DNA of 64,000 bases from Ophiocordyceps camponoti-saundersi (nom. inval.) (taxonomy: Eukaryota > Ascomycota > Sordariomycetes > Hypocreales > Ophiocordycipitaceae), in NCBI GenBank assembly GCA_003339415.1, contig PDHQ01000167.1, positions 1 through 64,000 of the forward strand, in the 5' to 3' direction. The notes under the pieces were generated by a model. It was not told the DNA's origin. It saw only the letters and a program-made list of their open reading frames with translations, and made no database searches. Both the position numbers and the translations under genes were made by a program. Shown in pieces: positions 10,926-25,060 of this stretch (positions within the stretch are counted from its first letter, which is position 1; the number at the start of each line of letters is the position of its first letter).

Positions 10926-13900
10926 TATTATTATTATTAAAATTTATATTAGGGGCTTAAATAGTATCTAAAACTATTATATATAAAAAAAAGGGAAAAA
11001 CTAAGTAAGGCTTAGGGGAAAACCTTTTACTTAGGAGGTAGAAGCCTAATAGGGCGGGGTTAAAAAGTAAGTAAAAAGCGCTATTATAAGCCTTACTTAA
11101 GCCCGTAAAGCTATAATAAAAAAATAAACTAAGGTAAGCTTATAAGTAATATTTTATAAGAATAATAAGTTATATATAAATATATATTAGTTTAGCTAAG
11201 TAAGTTATAAATTAGTAAGTAGGCGGGGTAATATATACCTTATTATTAAGGTATAAATAAATAAAGGCCGGGTAGTACGCGGCTTTTTTCTCTTCCTTCC
11301 CCTAATAAGAATATATATAATTATAAATATTACTTTTATTATAAAAATAAATAACGCCTCGCGGCTAACTATTAGCTTAACTCTTAACTAATATTAAGAT
11401 AATTAAAAAAGTAAAGATTAAAAAAGAGAACCTAGTCCTTTATAATATTTATATAAGCTATATTATATAAGAGCGCTTACGCTAAAAATATTTTAGCTAT
11501 TAAATATAGTAAAATAAGTAAACTTTTTATTAAAAACTTAGTAAGAATATAAAAGCTAATAGCGTTATAAATCTTATAATTTAAATATATATTACTTATA
11601 TAAAATTAAATATAAGTTATATAATAATAAATACTTTTTAAATTATAGCTAATAATAATAAGCTAATAAGCTAAAAGTATATAAATTATTAATAATAAAC
11701 GCTACTAAGCTTTATTATATATAATATAAAAAATATAAAATATAAGAGAACTAAGGTAATATTAAGGCGCTTTTAGCTAAAGTTAGGCGTATTATCTAAG
11801 ATAAAGATTAGTCCTTAGCTTATAGGAATATATATAATATTAAGCGGGCTTTAATTAAGGCCGCCTCCGCTCTTATTAATTAAAATAAAGTAATAAGAGT
11901 TTTTAAGTTAATATATAATATTTTTAAGTATATTAAAATAACTTTTAATAATATCTTAGCTAATATTATTAATATAAGTAAGAAGCTAGATATATTAATA
12001 ATAAATATAATTAAGGCTATTAATAAGTTAAAATACTTAATAATTAAGTTAGATATTTATATTAGAAAAAAAGTAATTTTAGCTATAGCTATTAAGAAAA
12101 TAATAACGCTAGCCTCCGCTATTACCGCTACTCTAAGCTACGTTGCTTAGCTAAAAGCTAAGTAAAAAATAAAATAAATATATAAAGTAGCGGAGGCTAT
12201 AAGAGCTTCTTTTAATAATATAAAGCTAAGTTTTACTAATAATAATATTATTAATAAGAATAATAATAAAATCGCTATAATAAAAAACTTAACGCTAACT
12301 AAAGTTAGGGAGACTAAGTTAGCTAATAAAGCTAAGAGTAAGGGGAAGGGTAAAAGGCTAGATAAGGGTAAAGCTAAAGCTAAATATAGTTACGCGTTAG
12401 TTAAGTTTTTATTAAAGCTAGCTAAAAAAGCGCATTTAGCTATAATAATCTTAAACTTTAATAATAATAATAATAATAATATTAGCGTAAAAACTTTTAA
12501 GTTTATTAATATAATAATATTATATATAAGGTGAATATATTTAGGTAAAATATAGCTAAGCTAGCTAGCTAAGATAATATAATAAAGCTTATAATTTAAA
12601 AGTTAATAATTAAAAAAAAGCTAATCTAAATTTTAATTATAATTATTTCTACGCGCTTAGTAAGTAAAAAGTATTACTAAATATAATAGTTAAGTTATTA
12701 TTTATTAAAAGCTTAAAAATTACTAAGCTAGCTACGCTTAGGTAATAGTAAATAAGTTTAATAATTTTATATTTATAATTATAAATATATTTATTTAGTC
12801 TAATTTACTAGCGGTTTAAACTAATATTATAAAAAAGTAAATATTAGCTATAAAATCGCTAATAAGTTTATTAAAATCTTTTAAGGCTATAAGCTTAAAA
12901 ATACCTAATATATTAAAAGATAAAATAAAGGCGAAGGCTAGGTTAATAGTAGCCTTACTTACTAAATTAAAAGTATTTATTAAGTTTAAGCTATTATTTA
13001 TTTAAAGTCTATTAATAACTTAAAGCTAGTTCTTCGCTTAAATAATAATAAGAGAGCGGGCCTTATAGCTAAAAGATTTTAATAATACTAGTAAGAAAAT
13101 CTAAACTAATAAAGTAAAAAGCTTAAGTAAGGATAAAGTAAAGGAAGCGGTAATTAAATAAGGTAAGGAGGGAAAGATATTTATAAGTTATATAATAATA
13201 AAAGAGTTCGGTAAATAAGTATATAGTAAGTTTAAACTTATAGTAAATTTAATAAAAATATATATAAGGTCTTAGTAAAGTTAAACTAATAAAAGTTAGT
13301 ATAGCGTAATATTTACTTTATAATAGTAAAGGTAAAAATATAATTATTAAGCTTAAACTATAAAGAGGACTTATAGCGAAAACGCTATAATAATTTATCC
13401 TTTTAAATAGTAAGATTAAAGTATTATAAGAGGAGGTAATATATATTTTATAGCTTAGTATTATATTAGTAATTTAAAGTAATTATATTTAAATCTTAAT
13501 ATAAAAAAAGAAACTCTTATAATTTAATCTTACTTATATATAGCTAAGTAATTATAATATTAATATATTTCGGGAGATTATAATATATTATAATAACTAT
13601 AAGCTAGTTTAAGCGTAGGGGGAAATAACCTAGGAAAAGAGTAAACTTAAGGTAATCTTATTAAAAGCGGTTCTCCTACTATTCCTATTAGTATACCTAG
13701 TCTTTATAAAAGAGGCGCTAAGTAATCTTTTTATTAAGGGTATTATATAAAATATAAGCTTATATTATTATTTATTTTAATTCTTCTTAAAGTAAGAACT
13801 TAGTTTTATTATATTAAGTTAAGCGGTATATAAGGAATCTTATAAAAAACCTTAAAATAAACCTAAACGTATATTAAATTATATTTAATATACTTACTTT

Positions 13901-16490
13901 TTTAAGCTAATAAAGGGCGTTAGCTTTTCTCTTATTTATATAAAAGTTAATTAAGGGGGTTTAAAACTTAGCTTTTAAGTAATAAATTAAATTTATTTTA
14001 AAAGCGCTAAAGATAATATATAGGTATTATAACTAAGTGGGGCTTATAATCTTAATAAGGCTTAAGGGGTTTTTAATTTCTAAGGTAATTATATAAAAAA
14101 TAATAAAAGCGTAAAATATTAAGGATTATATAATTTTTATATATAGCTTTTTAGCTTAGGGGAGAGTATAACTTTAAGTAAATATAGTTAAGGTAATAAG
14201 GGTAAGATTTTATTTAAAAAAGTTATTATATATAGTTTAAATATATACTTTCTAATATAGTTATTAAAATACCTAAACGTATAGTAAGCGCGCTTTAAAG
14301 ATAAGGTAAATTTTATATATACTTAGCTTAATTATATATTATTCTAAGTAACGTTTCTTAAGAAAATATATTAGTTCGCTTTTATCTAGCTTAAAAGCTA
14401 TATTATAATCTTAAGCTTACTTCTTATAAATATATTACGCTAATTAGAGATATTTTATAATTATAATAATATCTAGCTTAATATTAAAAAGGTTTATATT
14501 ATTAGTAAACTTAATAATTTCTAGCTTAAGTTTATATTTTAACTATTAGTAAAATAGCGTTATATAAAAGGTAAAAAGTATAATAAAAAGTAAGAAGCTT
14601 TAAGAGACTTTAGTTTAAACTAAGAAAAGTGCTAAAATCTATTTATTAAAGCGTAAATATAAGAAGTAATAGCTAAGATAGCTTTATAAGAAAGTATAGA
14701 TTTAAGTAAAATATTTTATATATATAAATTTATAAAGTAATTTATTATAGTAAATAGCGGTGAAAGCTTTCTTTATATTAAGTTATAAAAAAAAGTAACC
14801 CCTTTTTTAGCTTAAGTAACTTAAATAAGTTTTATAATTATAAAAATAGCTAATTTTATTAAATTATTTTATTTATTATTTATTTAGCTATTAGGGAGGA
14901 GCTAATATAATTTAGCGGTATTAAATAACCGCTTATTTATAATAAACTTAAGTATTTTACTAAAATAATATAAAAAGGAGATTAGCTTATAGCTACTAGC
15001 TTACTAGTAAACTTTTAGCCTTTTACTTTATTTATATAATATAATTATAATAATAATATAAAGTTAACCTTAAAAATAGCTAAGCTAAAAATAAGCGTAA
15101 AAAATATAAGTAAGCTATATATAAAAACTAAGTAATATATCTTAAGGAAGCTAGGCAAGATCTAATCTAACTTAGTTACTTTTTATAATAATATAATATA
15201 AAAAGTAATCTAAATATTATCTATAATAATATATTATTTTATAAGAAAGCTAGGTTTAGGCGTTTTATTATTTATAAAAGGGAGGTTAAGAATAAGGGGA
15301 AAGAACTTATTTATTAAAACGCGGGCTTTATTTTTAAAAAACGCGGCCTTTCTTTTACCTAAGTTTTATAAAGCTTAAAAGTAAATAAGCTTAGCTAGTA
15401 ATTTACTATAAAGCTACGCTTAGCGCTTTATATATTAAAATTATCTAAAGCTATTATTAATATTATATAAGAAAAAACGCTAATTAGCTTAATAAGAATA
15501 AGTAACTATTTTTTTTTAATTATAAGTAAATTCTTATAATTATAGCTAATTATTCTTAAATAGGGAATTATAATAATAATACTTAGCTTATTTAATATCC
15601 TTAGTAGCGTAAGTAATTATTAAGGTAAATTAAGTTTATTTTTTCTTAAATATTAAAATATAAAAAGGTATAGCGTTTTAGATAACTTATTATAGTTTAT
15701 TATAAAAGCGGTTAAGGGCGGCGTTAATCTAGTTAGCGGTTTTAATAGCGGTAAAAATAAAAATTTAAGTAAGGGATTCTTTTATAATAAAGTTTAAATT
15801 AGCTTATTTTTATTATAGCTAAAGTATAAGGGGGTTAATATCTTAATTACTAATTATAAATATTTATAAGATATAATTAAATTTTATAAAGTTAAAGTTT
15901 AATCTTATATATATAATATAAAACTTAGCTATAGCTTAGATTAAACTTAATATATTATTTTAATAGCTATAAAATATTTTAATATATTTACTTTTAGGGG
16001 TAATAAGTAAAAAGTTAAATTTAAAAGTTTTTTAAATAAGCTAATTAGCGTTATTAAAGTATTATTCGTAGCTATCTTATAATAAATAATATAAGTTAAA
16101 GTTTTTAAGGAGTATTTATTTCGCTTTTAGCTTAAATTTAAAAAGGAGAGAGAGGTAGCTTTATTTAGCTTAATTTAAGGGGGAGTATATTAAGATAATT
16201 TCTAATCTAAAAGTAAAGCTAACTTTAGCCTAGTCCTTATTAGTAATAAGTAACTAATCTAAAACGCTATAATATTTATAAATATATATAGCTACTTATT
16301 TATTATAAAAAATAAGTTTATAAAGTAAAGTTTTAAAAAAGGCGGACTAGCTTTTAAGTAATATATTATTTCTTATAAGGTAGTAATATTATAATTATAT
16401 ATATTATAAAAGGCTAGTTATACTAGCTTAAGTTACTTATTAATATTTTAGAAGAGGACTTTTAAATATATAAGGAGGAGTTAAAAGTAA
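10926..16490 (-). mobile_element. LINE (Tad1/I-like non-LTR retrotransposon), copy A
   Basis: This sequence recurs in the same orientation as copies B (21314) and C (25040), and in inverted form as fragment D (19565). A short (TTA)n run sits at its left end, which on the minus strand is a (TAA)n tail after the 3' UTR, as in I-type LINEs. Minus-strand translation gives reverse transcriptase motifs: GVPQG-like, then a F-x-D-D box at 14498-14512 whose aspartates now read as asparagine through RIP. Upstream lies the basic linker that precedes RT in ORF2. The right boundary given is the limit of demonstrable homology to D; the element probably continues to about 18.1 kb. No LTRs are present. It contains the hairpin at 12111-12198. 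Confidence 0.85.
14000..16230 (-). pseudogene. LINE ORF2 reverse transcriptase relic (copy A)
   Basis: Read from right to left, the frame begins with an alanine/lysine/asparagine-rich helical linker. It continues through a segment ending in a double-phenylalanine-proline motif (FFPL), as in fungal Tad1-type ORF2 proteins just before RT, and then the RT fingers and palm. The catalytic box at 14498-14512 reads F-T-N-N; aspartate codons become asparagine when CG or TG next to GAC/GAT is mutated, so F-x-D-D is the likely ancestor. Stops are dense, but all are TAA or TAG. The frame is readable in the homologous parts of B and C, which supports real coding ancestry. No function remains. Confidence 0.7.
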
Positions 16491-18180
16491 TAATAATTAT
16501 ATTCTCGCTATTTTTATATAAAGCTTTAATAGTAGCTTTAATTTAAATTTTAGTAAGAGCTAGTATAGTAAAAGGTTTAATATTAGTTCTAATAAGGCTA
16601 TTTATTTAATATAATATAAAGGTAAGTTTATTAAGATTTACTATATTCTAAGTTTACTTAAGAGGTTATTAGCTTAAGTTTAGTAAAAATACGCTCCTTT
16701 TACGCTTAATCTAGCGCCTTATAGCTTTTAATATATCTCCGCTAATTAATATTTTAAAAAATAGCTTTAGCTAAAACCTACTTATAAGTTTATAATATTT
16801 CCTATTAGCGATAAATTATCGTAAAAACTTAAGGACTAATTCCTAAGTAAATTATATATAAAAAGGTATTATTAACTATATACTAAGTTTAATAAATTAT
16901 ATAAGCTATTATTTATAATAAGTATAAGCTTTATTTTATTTTTAAATAGCTATAAAATATAGCTTTAACTAGGCTAGGTAATCTCTATTATATAAAATAT
17001 ATATATATAAGTATTTATCTTATCCCGCTTTATATTTAGTTATAGTTTTATATATAGTAATATTATATTTATTATAAAGCTTAGTATACTTATAAGACTT
17101 AATAATCTAACTAAAGTAATAATAATTATAATATTAATAAAGTTAGATAAAGTTTAAGAAGAGTTTTATATTAAAAATTTATATTTTTATTATAAGTTTA
17201 TAAATATAAAGTTAATTAGCGTTAGTAAGGGAAGTTAGTTTAATAATTACCGCTATCTAAATAGCCTTAAGTATAGCTTTTAAAGCTTTAAGCTTAGTAA
17301 TAATAACTTTATTAACTTATATAATTTCCGTAATAAAATTATCTTAATTTTTTATAGCTAAAGTAAGAGGAAGCTTTTTAGCGATAATATTATATAAGCA
17401 GTTAGCGATAATAGCGTTTAGTTAAATAATCTTAACTTAAAAGGGGTTTTAAGTAAATTCTATAATACTTAAATTAAATATAATAGCTATATTTTTATTA
17501 TTAAGGTAGTAGATAGCTAAGTAAAATATTATTCTTAAAGTATAATTAATAGTTTATATTATATTCTTAAGAGTTTTATTAATAATATTATTTAAAATAT
17601 TATTAAAATATATAATAATTTCCTTTTAATATTAAAGTAAAATTTATTTTTTAAGTTTAAGATAAAGTTATAAAGCTAATATAACTTATACTTATATTTT
17701 TAATATTTAATTTATAAATAATATTTGTAAAAGTACTTTTTATAAAGTTTTAATAATAATACGCTTAATATTCTTTATATATAAAGCCTTAGTTTTAGCT
17801 AATTCCGCGCGTTTTAGTTCCTATTTAAGTTAGTTTATATATTATTTTATTATAGCTTAGATTAGTTAAAATAAATCCGTTAAAGTAAAGCTTAATAAGG
17901 TTATATAAAGCTATTTTATTAAGGTATTAGAGGGGACCTTATAAGGTTTTTATAAGTTTCCTATATTTCGTTTATTATTAATTAGATTATAAGTAAACTT
18001 AGCTAGCCCCGCGCCTAGTTACGCTTAAAAGTTATTTAGATTCCTCTTATTACGCTTTCTCCCTTCGCGTTTATTATTACCTTAGTTAAGGGGTAGGAGC
18101 GTTATAGCCCTAAGCTGAATTTTTAAGCTAATTATAAATTTCTAAATAACTTACTATTATTAATAAATATATACTTATTC
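16491..18180 (-). mobile_element. Probable 5' part of LINE copy A
   Basis: No second copy of this stretch exists in the window, so membership in copy A is inferred only from position. A Tad1-like LINE should have an endonuclease domain upstream of RT, and 1.7 kb would accommodate it. I could not read the endonuclease motifs with confidence. The more G+C-rich patch at 17990-18120 may mark the element's 5' end or an unrelated remnant. Confidence 0.35.
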
Positions 18181-19564
18181 TAAGTATAAAGGCTTTTTTT
18201 TTAATATAGCTTTTATATTAATTATAGCTATATAAGGGGGCTTATAATAATTATATTTAAGTCTTTTTAATAATACTTAGTTATTATATAAAGTATATAG
18301 TTAGCTTAAAAAGGGGGCTTTTTTCCTTTTTTTCTTTTTCTAAATAACTTTAATTATAATTCTACCTTTACTTACTTTAATAATATTTTATATAAAACTT
18401 TTATATTATATTATTATATATTTTAATATAAGTAATATTTATATTTATAATTAGTTTATTTTATATAAAGCTAAAAATATTTATAATATTAATAACTTTA
18501 AAAATAAAGTATATATATATAGCTTTTTTCTTTTAAAGCTAAAAGACTTTAATTTATATATTAATAATTTTATTAACTTTTTTAATTTACTATATAATTA
18601 TAGCTTAGTTATTATAAATTACTTTAAGATATACTTTTTTTATTATAATAAAGTAAGTTTTTTAGCTATAAACTATACTTTTACTAAAAATAATTAGAAT
18701 TTACTTAATTAAAGTTATTTATTTTTTTATATTTTAAGTAAAATATAATTATAATATTTTTATAAAAAAGCTATTTAATTATTAATTTAATACTATATTT
18801 TAAAGCTATAATAATAGCTTATATTACTTTTTATAAAATAAGCTATAAAATATTTATATTAATTATAATATTTTTTATAAAAATAATTATTTTTTTATTT
18901 AATTAGCTAAAAATAAATTTAATTATTATATAATTATTAATAGCTATAAAAGCTTATATAAAGTAAGCTTAATTAATATTTAAAAAAATATTTTAGAAAA
19001 ATATTTTTTATATAGCTTTAATATTTATTTTTTTATTAATTTAATAATTTTAAGTAAAAGTTATATTTTATTAAAATTAAAATAGCTATATTTTCCTTTA
19101 AATTTAGCTTTAAAAGTTATTATAATATTCTAAACTTTAAAAAAAGCTATAACTAATATTATTATAGCTAGCTTATTATATATATTTTTTATATTTTTAT
19201 TTTCTAAGCTTTATATTTTATTTACCTTTTTATTTATTTAACCGCTATTATTAAAATACTTATAAATAAACTAAGAGTGCTATAAAAACTAGTTTAGTTT
19301 TTATATACCTTTATTTAAAATTATAAGCGCGTTGTCTGCTCCGTTTTAAGCTTTAGCTTTAGCTATTATAAGTATTATTATCTTTTTCTAATAAATAAAT
19401 ATATTAAAAAAGTAAATTATTAAGTAATAAGTTTTTTTTTATCTTATTAAAAAGTTTTATTAAAGTTTTATATTTTAAATAAGCTTTTAATATATCTTAA
19501 ATAAATAAGATAAATAATAAGCTTAATATATTATATTTTTATTACTAATTAATATATTTCTATA
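18181..19564. other. Very AT-rich unidentified DNA
   Basis: Almost pure A/T, with G and C mostly within GCTA/TAGC contexts. Nothing recognisable was found. It separates convergent LINE sequences: A on the minus strand to the left and D on the plus strand to the right. Confidence 0.6.
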
Positions 19565-20770
19565 TAACCTTAAAAGCTAGTAAAACTAGCACTTTATAAT
19601 ATATAAAATTATAATATTATCGCTTTATAAGAAATAATATACTACTTAAAAGCTAGCCCGCCCTCTTTTAAAACCTTACTTTATTAATTTATCTTTTATA
19701 ATAAATAAGCGGCTCTTTATATTTATTAATATTATAGCGTTTTAAATTAGTCGCTTATTACTAGTAAGGACTAAGCTAGAATTAGCTTTACTTCTAGCTT
19801 AAAAATCCTCTTAGTATACTCTCTCCTAAACTAAGCTAAATAAGGCTACCTTTCTCTTTTTCCTAAGTTTAAACTAATTATATAAAAGATCCTCCTTAAT
19901 AACTTTAACCTTAATTACTTTTTAAAAATAGCTATAAGTTATACTTTAGTAATATAAATTAGTTTATTTAAAAGCTTACTAAGCTTAACCTCTTTCTCCT
20001 TACTTTTAAAAGTAAATATATAAAGATATTTTATAATTATTAAAATAAAACGCTAAACTTAGCTTAAGCTATAATAAAATCTTATATTATATATATAAGA
20101 TTAAACCTTAACTTTGCTAAATTTAATTATATTCTATAAACTATTATAATTAATATATAAAATACTAACCTTTTTATACTAAAATTATAATAAAAGTAAG
20201 CTAACTTAAACCTTATTTAAAAGGAATCCTTTACTTAAATTTTTATTTTTAATAATTTTAATATTACTAACTAAATTAACTTTACCCTTAACCGCCTTTA
20301 TAATAAGCTATAATAAGTTATATAAAAAGCTATTTTTTTTATATTTTAGTTTTTAGGAAAAAGTAAATATAGTTTACTTTAGCGGTTACCTATATTATTA
20401 AGAGTATTAAATAAGCTAAGCGCTATTATTATTATTCCTTATTTAAATATAACTAGTTATAATTATAAAAATTAGCTTATTAATAAAAAAAGTAATTAAT
20501 AACTTTTATTAAGCTAACTAGCGTTTTTTCCTATATTTTATTAATAAAAACTTAAGATAATTTTAATATATAAAACGCTAAGTATAGCTTTATAGTAAAT
20601 TATTAGCTAAACTTATCTACCTCTTAGTCTTATAAAACTTAGCTAGTAAATTAGCTATTTTATTTATAAATAAAGCTTATATTTTTATAAATAAATTCTT
20701 CCCCCTTATCTTAAACTTTCCCCTTTTAAATTATAAAACATTAAAACTTAGCTTCCTAATTAAGTAATAT
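19565..20770 (+). mobile_element. Inverted LINE fragment, copy D
   Basis: This 1.2-kb stretch is the reverse complement of copy A from about 16480 down to about 15230. Examples are the block TTTAAATTAGTCGCTTATTA near 19741 and the block ACCGCCTTTATAATAAGCTA near 20291, each with a counterpart in A. It therefore carries the region between endonuclease and RT on the plus strand. Both ends are internal to the element, so it is a truncated or rearranged piece. It is followed at once by a long (AAT)n run. Confidence 0.85.
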
Positions 20771-20778
20771 ATTACTAC

Positions 20779-20782
20779 TAAA

Positions 20783-20878
<96 letters not shown>

Positions 20879-20887
20879 TATAATAAT

Positions 20888-20981
<94 letters not shown>

Positions 20982-20985
20982 TATA
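20779..20985. repeat. (AAT)n microsatellite
   Basis: About 200 bases of AAT repeats, interrupted twice by TTATAATTAT near 20878-20895. It abuts the plus-strand LINE fragment D in the orientation expected of a (TAA)n 3' tail, although D itself lacks the element's 3' region. It could be a tail from a rearranged copy or an expansion of internal sequence. Confidence 0.95.
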
Positions 20986-21313
20986 AGCTTAAAATATAAC
21001 TTTTTTTATAATTAATATAGTTTATTTTACTTTTATTAAATTTATTTATTTAAAGTAATATAAAAGCTTTTAATATTAATAAGCTTATATTATATAATTA
21101 AAAAAGAAAAAAAATACTTTTTTTAATTTTTAAAATATTTTATTAAAGTATTTATATTTTTATAATTTATTTTTCTTACTATTTTTAATTTTATAATAGT
21201 AACTTAGTTCTTTTTATTTAATAAAAATATAATATTTATTATTTTTATAATTATATCTAAACCCCTTAATATTTTAATATATATATATATATATAAGTTA
21301 CTTATTTTTATAT
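20986..21313. other. AT-rich spacer
   Basis: About 330 bases of A/T-dominated sequence between the (AAT)n run and the 3' end of LINE copy B. Nothing recognisable is present; there is a short TA repeat near 21280-21295. Confidence 0.6.
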
Positions 21314-24300
21314 ATTATTATTAGAATTTATACTAGGGGCCTTAATAGCGTCTAGGACTACTATATATAAGAAAGGGGGAAAAACTGGGCAGGGCTTAGG
21401 GGAAAACCCCCTACTTAGGAGGTAGAAGCCTAATAAGGTAAGATTAAAGAGTAAGTAAAAAGCGCTACTATAAGCCTCACTTAAGCTTATAAGGCTATAA
21501 TAAAATAATAAACTAGCTATAAGTAATATTTTATAAGAATAGCAGGTTATATATAAGTATATACTAGTTCGGCTAAGCGGGCTATAAATTAGTAAGCGAG
21601 CGGGGCGGTATATATCTTATTACTAAAATATAAATAAATAAAAGCTAAGTAATATATAGCTTTTTTTTTCTTTCTTTTTATAGGAATATATATAACTATA
21701 AATATTACCTTTATTATTTAAGTAAATAACGCCTTCTAGCTAACTACTAGCTTAACTCTTAACTGATATCGAAATAATTAAGAAAGTAAAGATTAGAGAA
21801 GAAAACCCGGTCTTTTATAATATATATATAAGCTATATTATATAGGAGCGCTCGCGCTAAGAATATTTTAGGTATTAAGTATAATAGAGTAAGTAAACTT
21901 TTTATTAAGGACCTAATAAGAATATAAGAGCTAATAGCGTAATAAATCTTATAGCTTAAATATATATTACTTATAAAAAATTAAATATAAGTTATATAAT
22001 AAGAAATATTTTTTAAATTATAGCTAATAATAATAAGCTAATAAGCTAAAAATATATAAGTTATTAATAATAAATATTACTAAACTTTATTATATATAAT
22101 ATAAAAATATAAAGCGTATAAAAACTAAAGTAATATTAAGACGCTTTTAGCTAAAATTAAGTATATTATCTAAGATAAAGATTAGTTTTTAGCTTATAAG
22201 AATATATATAATATTAAGCGGGCTTAAACTAAGGCTATTTTTATTTTTACTAATTTAAATAAAGTAATAAAGGTTTTTAAGTTAATATATAATACTTTTA
22301 AGTATATTAAAATAGCTTTTAGTAATATCTTAGCTAATATTATCGATATAAATAAAAAGCTAAATATAATAATAATAAGTATAATTAAAGCTATTAATAA
22401 GTTAAAATACCTAATTATTAAGTTAAATATTTATATTAGAAAAAAAGTAATTTTAATTATAGCTATTAAAAAGGTAATAACGCTAGCTTTTACCGCTATT
22501 ATTACTTTAAGCTATATCGCTTAGCTAAAGGCTAAGTAAGAGATAAAATAAATATATAAGGCGGTAAAAGCTATAAAAGCTTTTTTTAATAATATAAAGT
22601 TAGGTTTTACTAATAATAATATTACTAATAAGAATAATAATAAAGTTATTATAATAAAAGACTTAACGCTAACTAAAGTTAGAGAAACTAAGTTAGCTAA
22701 TAAAGCTAAAAGTAAGGTAAAAGGTAAAAAGCTAAATAAAGGTAAAGCTAAAGCTAAACGCGGTTATATATTAATTAGGTCTTAGTTAAAACTACCTAAA
22801 AAAGCGTATTAAGCTATAATAATCTTAAACTTTAATAATAATAATAATATTAGCGTAAAAGCTTTTAAGTTTATTAATATAATAATATTATATATAAAGT
22901 AAATATATTAAGGTAAGAGCGTAGCTAAGCTAGCTAGCTAAAATAATATAATAAAGCTTATAGTTTAAAAACTAATAATTAAGAAAAAGGCGAATCTAAA
23001 TCCTAGCTATAGTTATTTTTATACGCTTAGTAAATAAAAAGTATTACTAAATATAATAATTAAGTTATTATTTATTAAAAAGCTTAAAAGTTACTAAGCT
23101 AGCCGCGTTTAAATAATAATAAATAAGTCCGATAATCTTATATTTATAATTATAAATATATTTATTTAATTAAATTTATTAGCGGTTTAAATTAATATTA
23201 TAAAAAAGTAAATACTAGCTATAAAATCGCTAATAAGTTTATAGAAATTTTTTAAAATTATAAGCTTAAAAATATTTAATATATTAAAAAATAAGATAAA
23301 AACGAAAACTAAGTTAATAGCGGCCTCGCTTACCGCGTTAGGAGTATTTACTAAGTTTAAGCTATTATTTACTTAAAGTTTATTAATAACCTAGGGCCGG
23401 TCTTTTACTTAAGTAATAGTAAGGGAGCGGGCCTTATAGCTAGAGGATTCTAATAATATTAGTAAGGAGATCTAAACTAATAAGGTAAAGGGCTTAAGTA
23501 AAAATAAAGTAAAGAAAGCGGTAATTAGATAAGGTAAAAGGGGAAAGATATTTATAAGTTATATAGTAATAAAAAAGTTTAGTAAATAAGAGTATAGTAA
23601 GTTTAAACTTATAATAAGTTTAGCAGGGACGCGTATAAGGTTTTAATAAAGTTAAACTAATAAAAGTTAATATAATATAATATTTACTTTATTATAGTAA
23701 GGGTAAAAGTATAATTATTAAGCTTAAGTTATAAGGAGGACTTAAAATAAAGATATTATAATAGTTTATTTTTCTAAGTAGTAAAATTAGAGTATTATAA
23801 GAAGAGGTAATATATATTTTATAGCTTAGTGCTATATTTATAATTTAAAGTAATTATATTCGCTAAGTATTATATTAATAGTTTAAGGTAATTATATTTA
23901 AAACTTAGCGTAAGAAAAGAAACTTTTATAATCTAATCTTACTTATATATAGCTAGGTAATTATAATATTAATATATTTTAAGAGATTATAATATATTAT
24001 AATAATTATAAGCTAGTTTAGGCGCGGGGGAAAATTAGCTAAGAAAAAGGTAAACTTAGAGTAAGCTTATTAAAGGTAGTTTTTTTACTATTCTTATTAG
24101 TATATCTAGTCTCTATAAAAGAGGCGCTAAGTAGTTTTCTTATTAAAAGTATTATATAAAGCGTAAGCTTATATTATTATTTACCTTAATTTTTCTTAAA
24201 GCGGGGACCTAGTTTTATTATATTAAGTTAAGCGGTATATAAGGAATCTTATAAGGAACCTTAAAATAAACCTAAACGCGTATTAAATTATATTTAATAT

Positions 24301-25036
24301 ATTTACGTTTTTAAGCTAGTAAAGGGCGTTAGTCTTTCTCTTAATTATATAAAAATTAATTAAAAAGGTTTAAAACTTAGCTTTTAAGTAATAAACTAAA
24401 GTTATTTTAAAAGCGCTAAAAATAATATATAGGTATTATAACTAGGCGGGGCTTATAATCTTAATAAAGCTTAAGAGGCTCTTAGTTTTTAAAGTAATTA
24501 TATAAAAGTAATAAAGGCGTAAAATACTAAAAATTATATAACTTTTATATATAGCTCTCTAGCTTAAGGAAGGGTATAACTTTAGGTAAATATAGTTAAA
24601 GTAATAAGGGCGAGATTTTATTTAAAAAGTTTATTATATATAGTTTAAATATATACTTTTTAGTATAGTTATTTATATACTTAAACGCTTAGTAAGCGCG
24701 CCTCGGAGATAAGGTGAATTTTATATATACTTAGCTTAATTATATATTATTCTAAGTAATATTTCTTAGAAAAATATATTAGTTTACTTTTATCTATCTT
24801 AAAAACTATATTATAATCTTAAGCTTACTTTTTATAAATATACTATACTAATTAAAGATATCTTATAATTATAATAATATTTAGCTTAACGCTAAAAAAG
24901 TTTATATTATTAATAAACTTAATAACTTTTAGCTTAAGTTTATACTCTAATTATTAGTAATATAATATTATATAAAAGATAAAAAGTATAATAGAGAGTA
25001 AGGAGCTTTAAAGGATTTTAATCTAAACTAAAAAAA
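21314..25036 (-). mobile_element. LINE copy B, 5'-truncated
   Basis: B is homologous to A from its 3' end at about 10940 to just past the RT catalytic box. B starts after a short TTA run at 21314 and stops at about 25036 within RT, immediately before the (TTA)n tail of copy C, so it lacks the 5' half of ORF2 as target-primed insertions often do. The catalytic box at 24906-24920 again reads F-I-N-N on the minus strand. B keeps slightly more CG and CA/TG than A near its 3' end (for example ACTGGGCAGGG near 21386). It has a 38-bp internal duplication at 23824-23899. Confidence 0.85.
23824..23899. repeat. 38-bp tandem duplication inside LINE B
   Basis: Two units beginning GCTTAGTGCTATA and GCTAAGTATTATA, each ending in AATTATATT, lie head to tail. 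Copies A (near 13451) and C (near 27490) have only one unit, so the duplication is private to B. Confidence 0.75.
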
Positions 25037-25038
25037 AT

Positions 25039-25060
25039 ATTATTATTATTATTATTATTA
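25039..25060. repeat. (TTA)n tail of LINE C at the B/C junction
   Basis: Seven TTA units separate the truncated 5' end of B from the 3' end of C. On the minus strand this is the (TAA)n tail of C. Confidence 0.85.

Noticed and set aside
20779..20985. CRISPR or satellite array
   Set aside because: The unit is a plain AAT trinucleotide with no spacers; it is a microsatellite.
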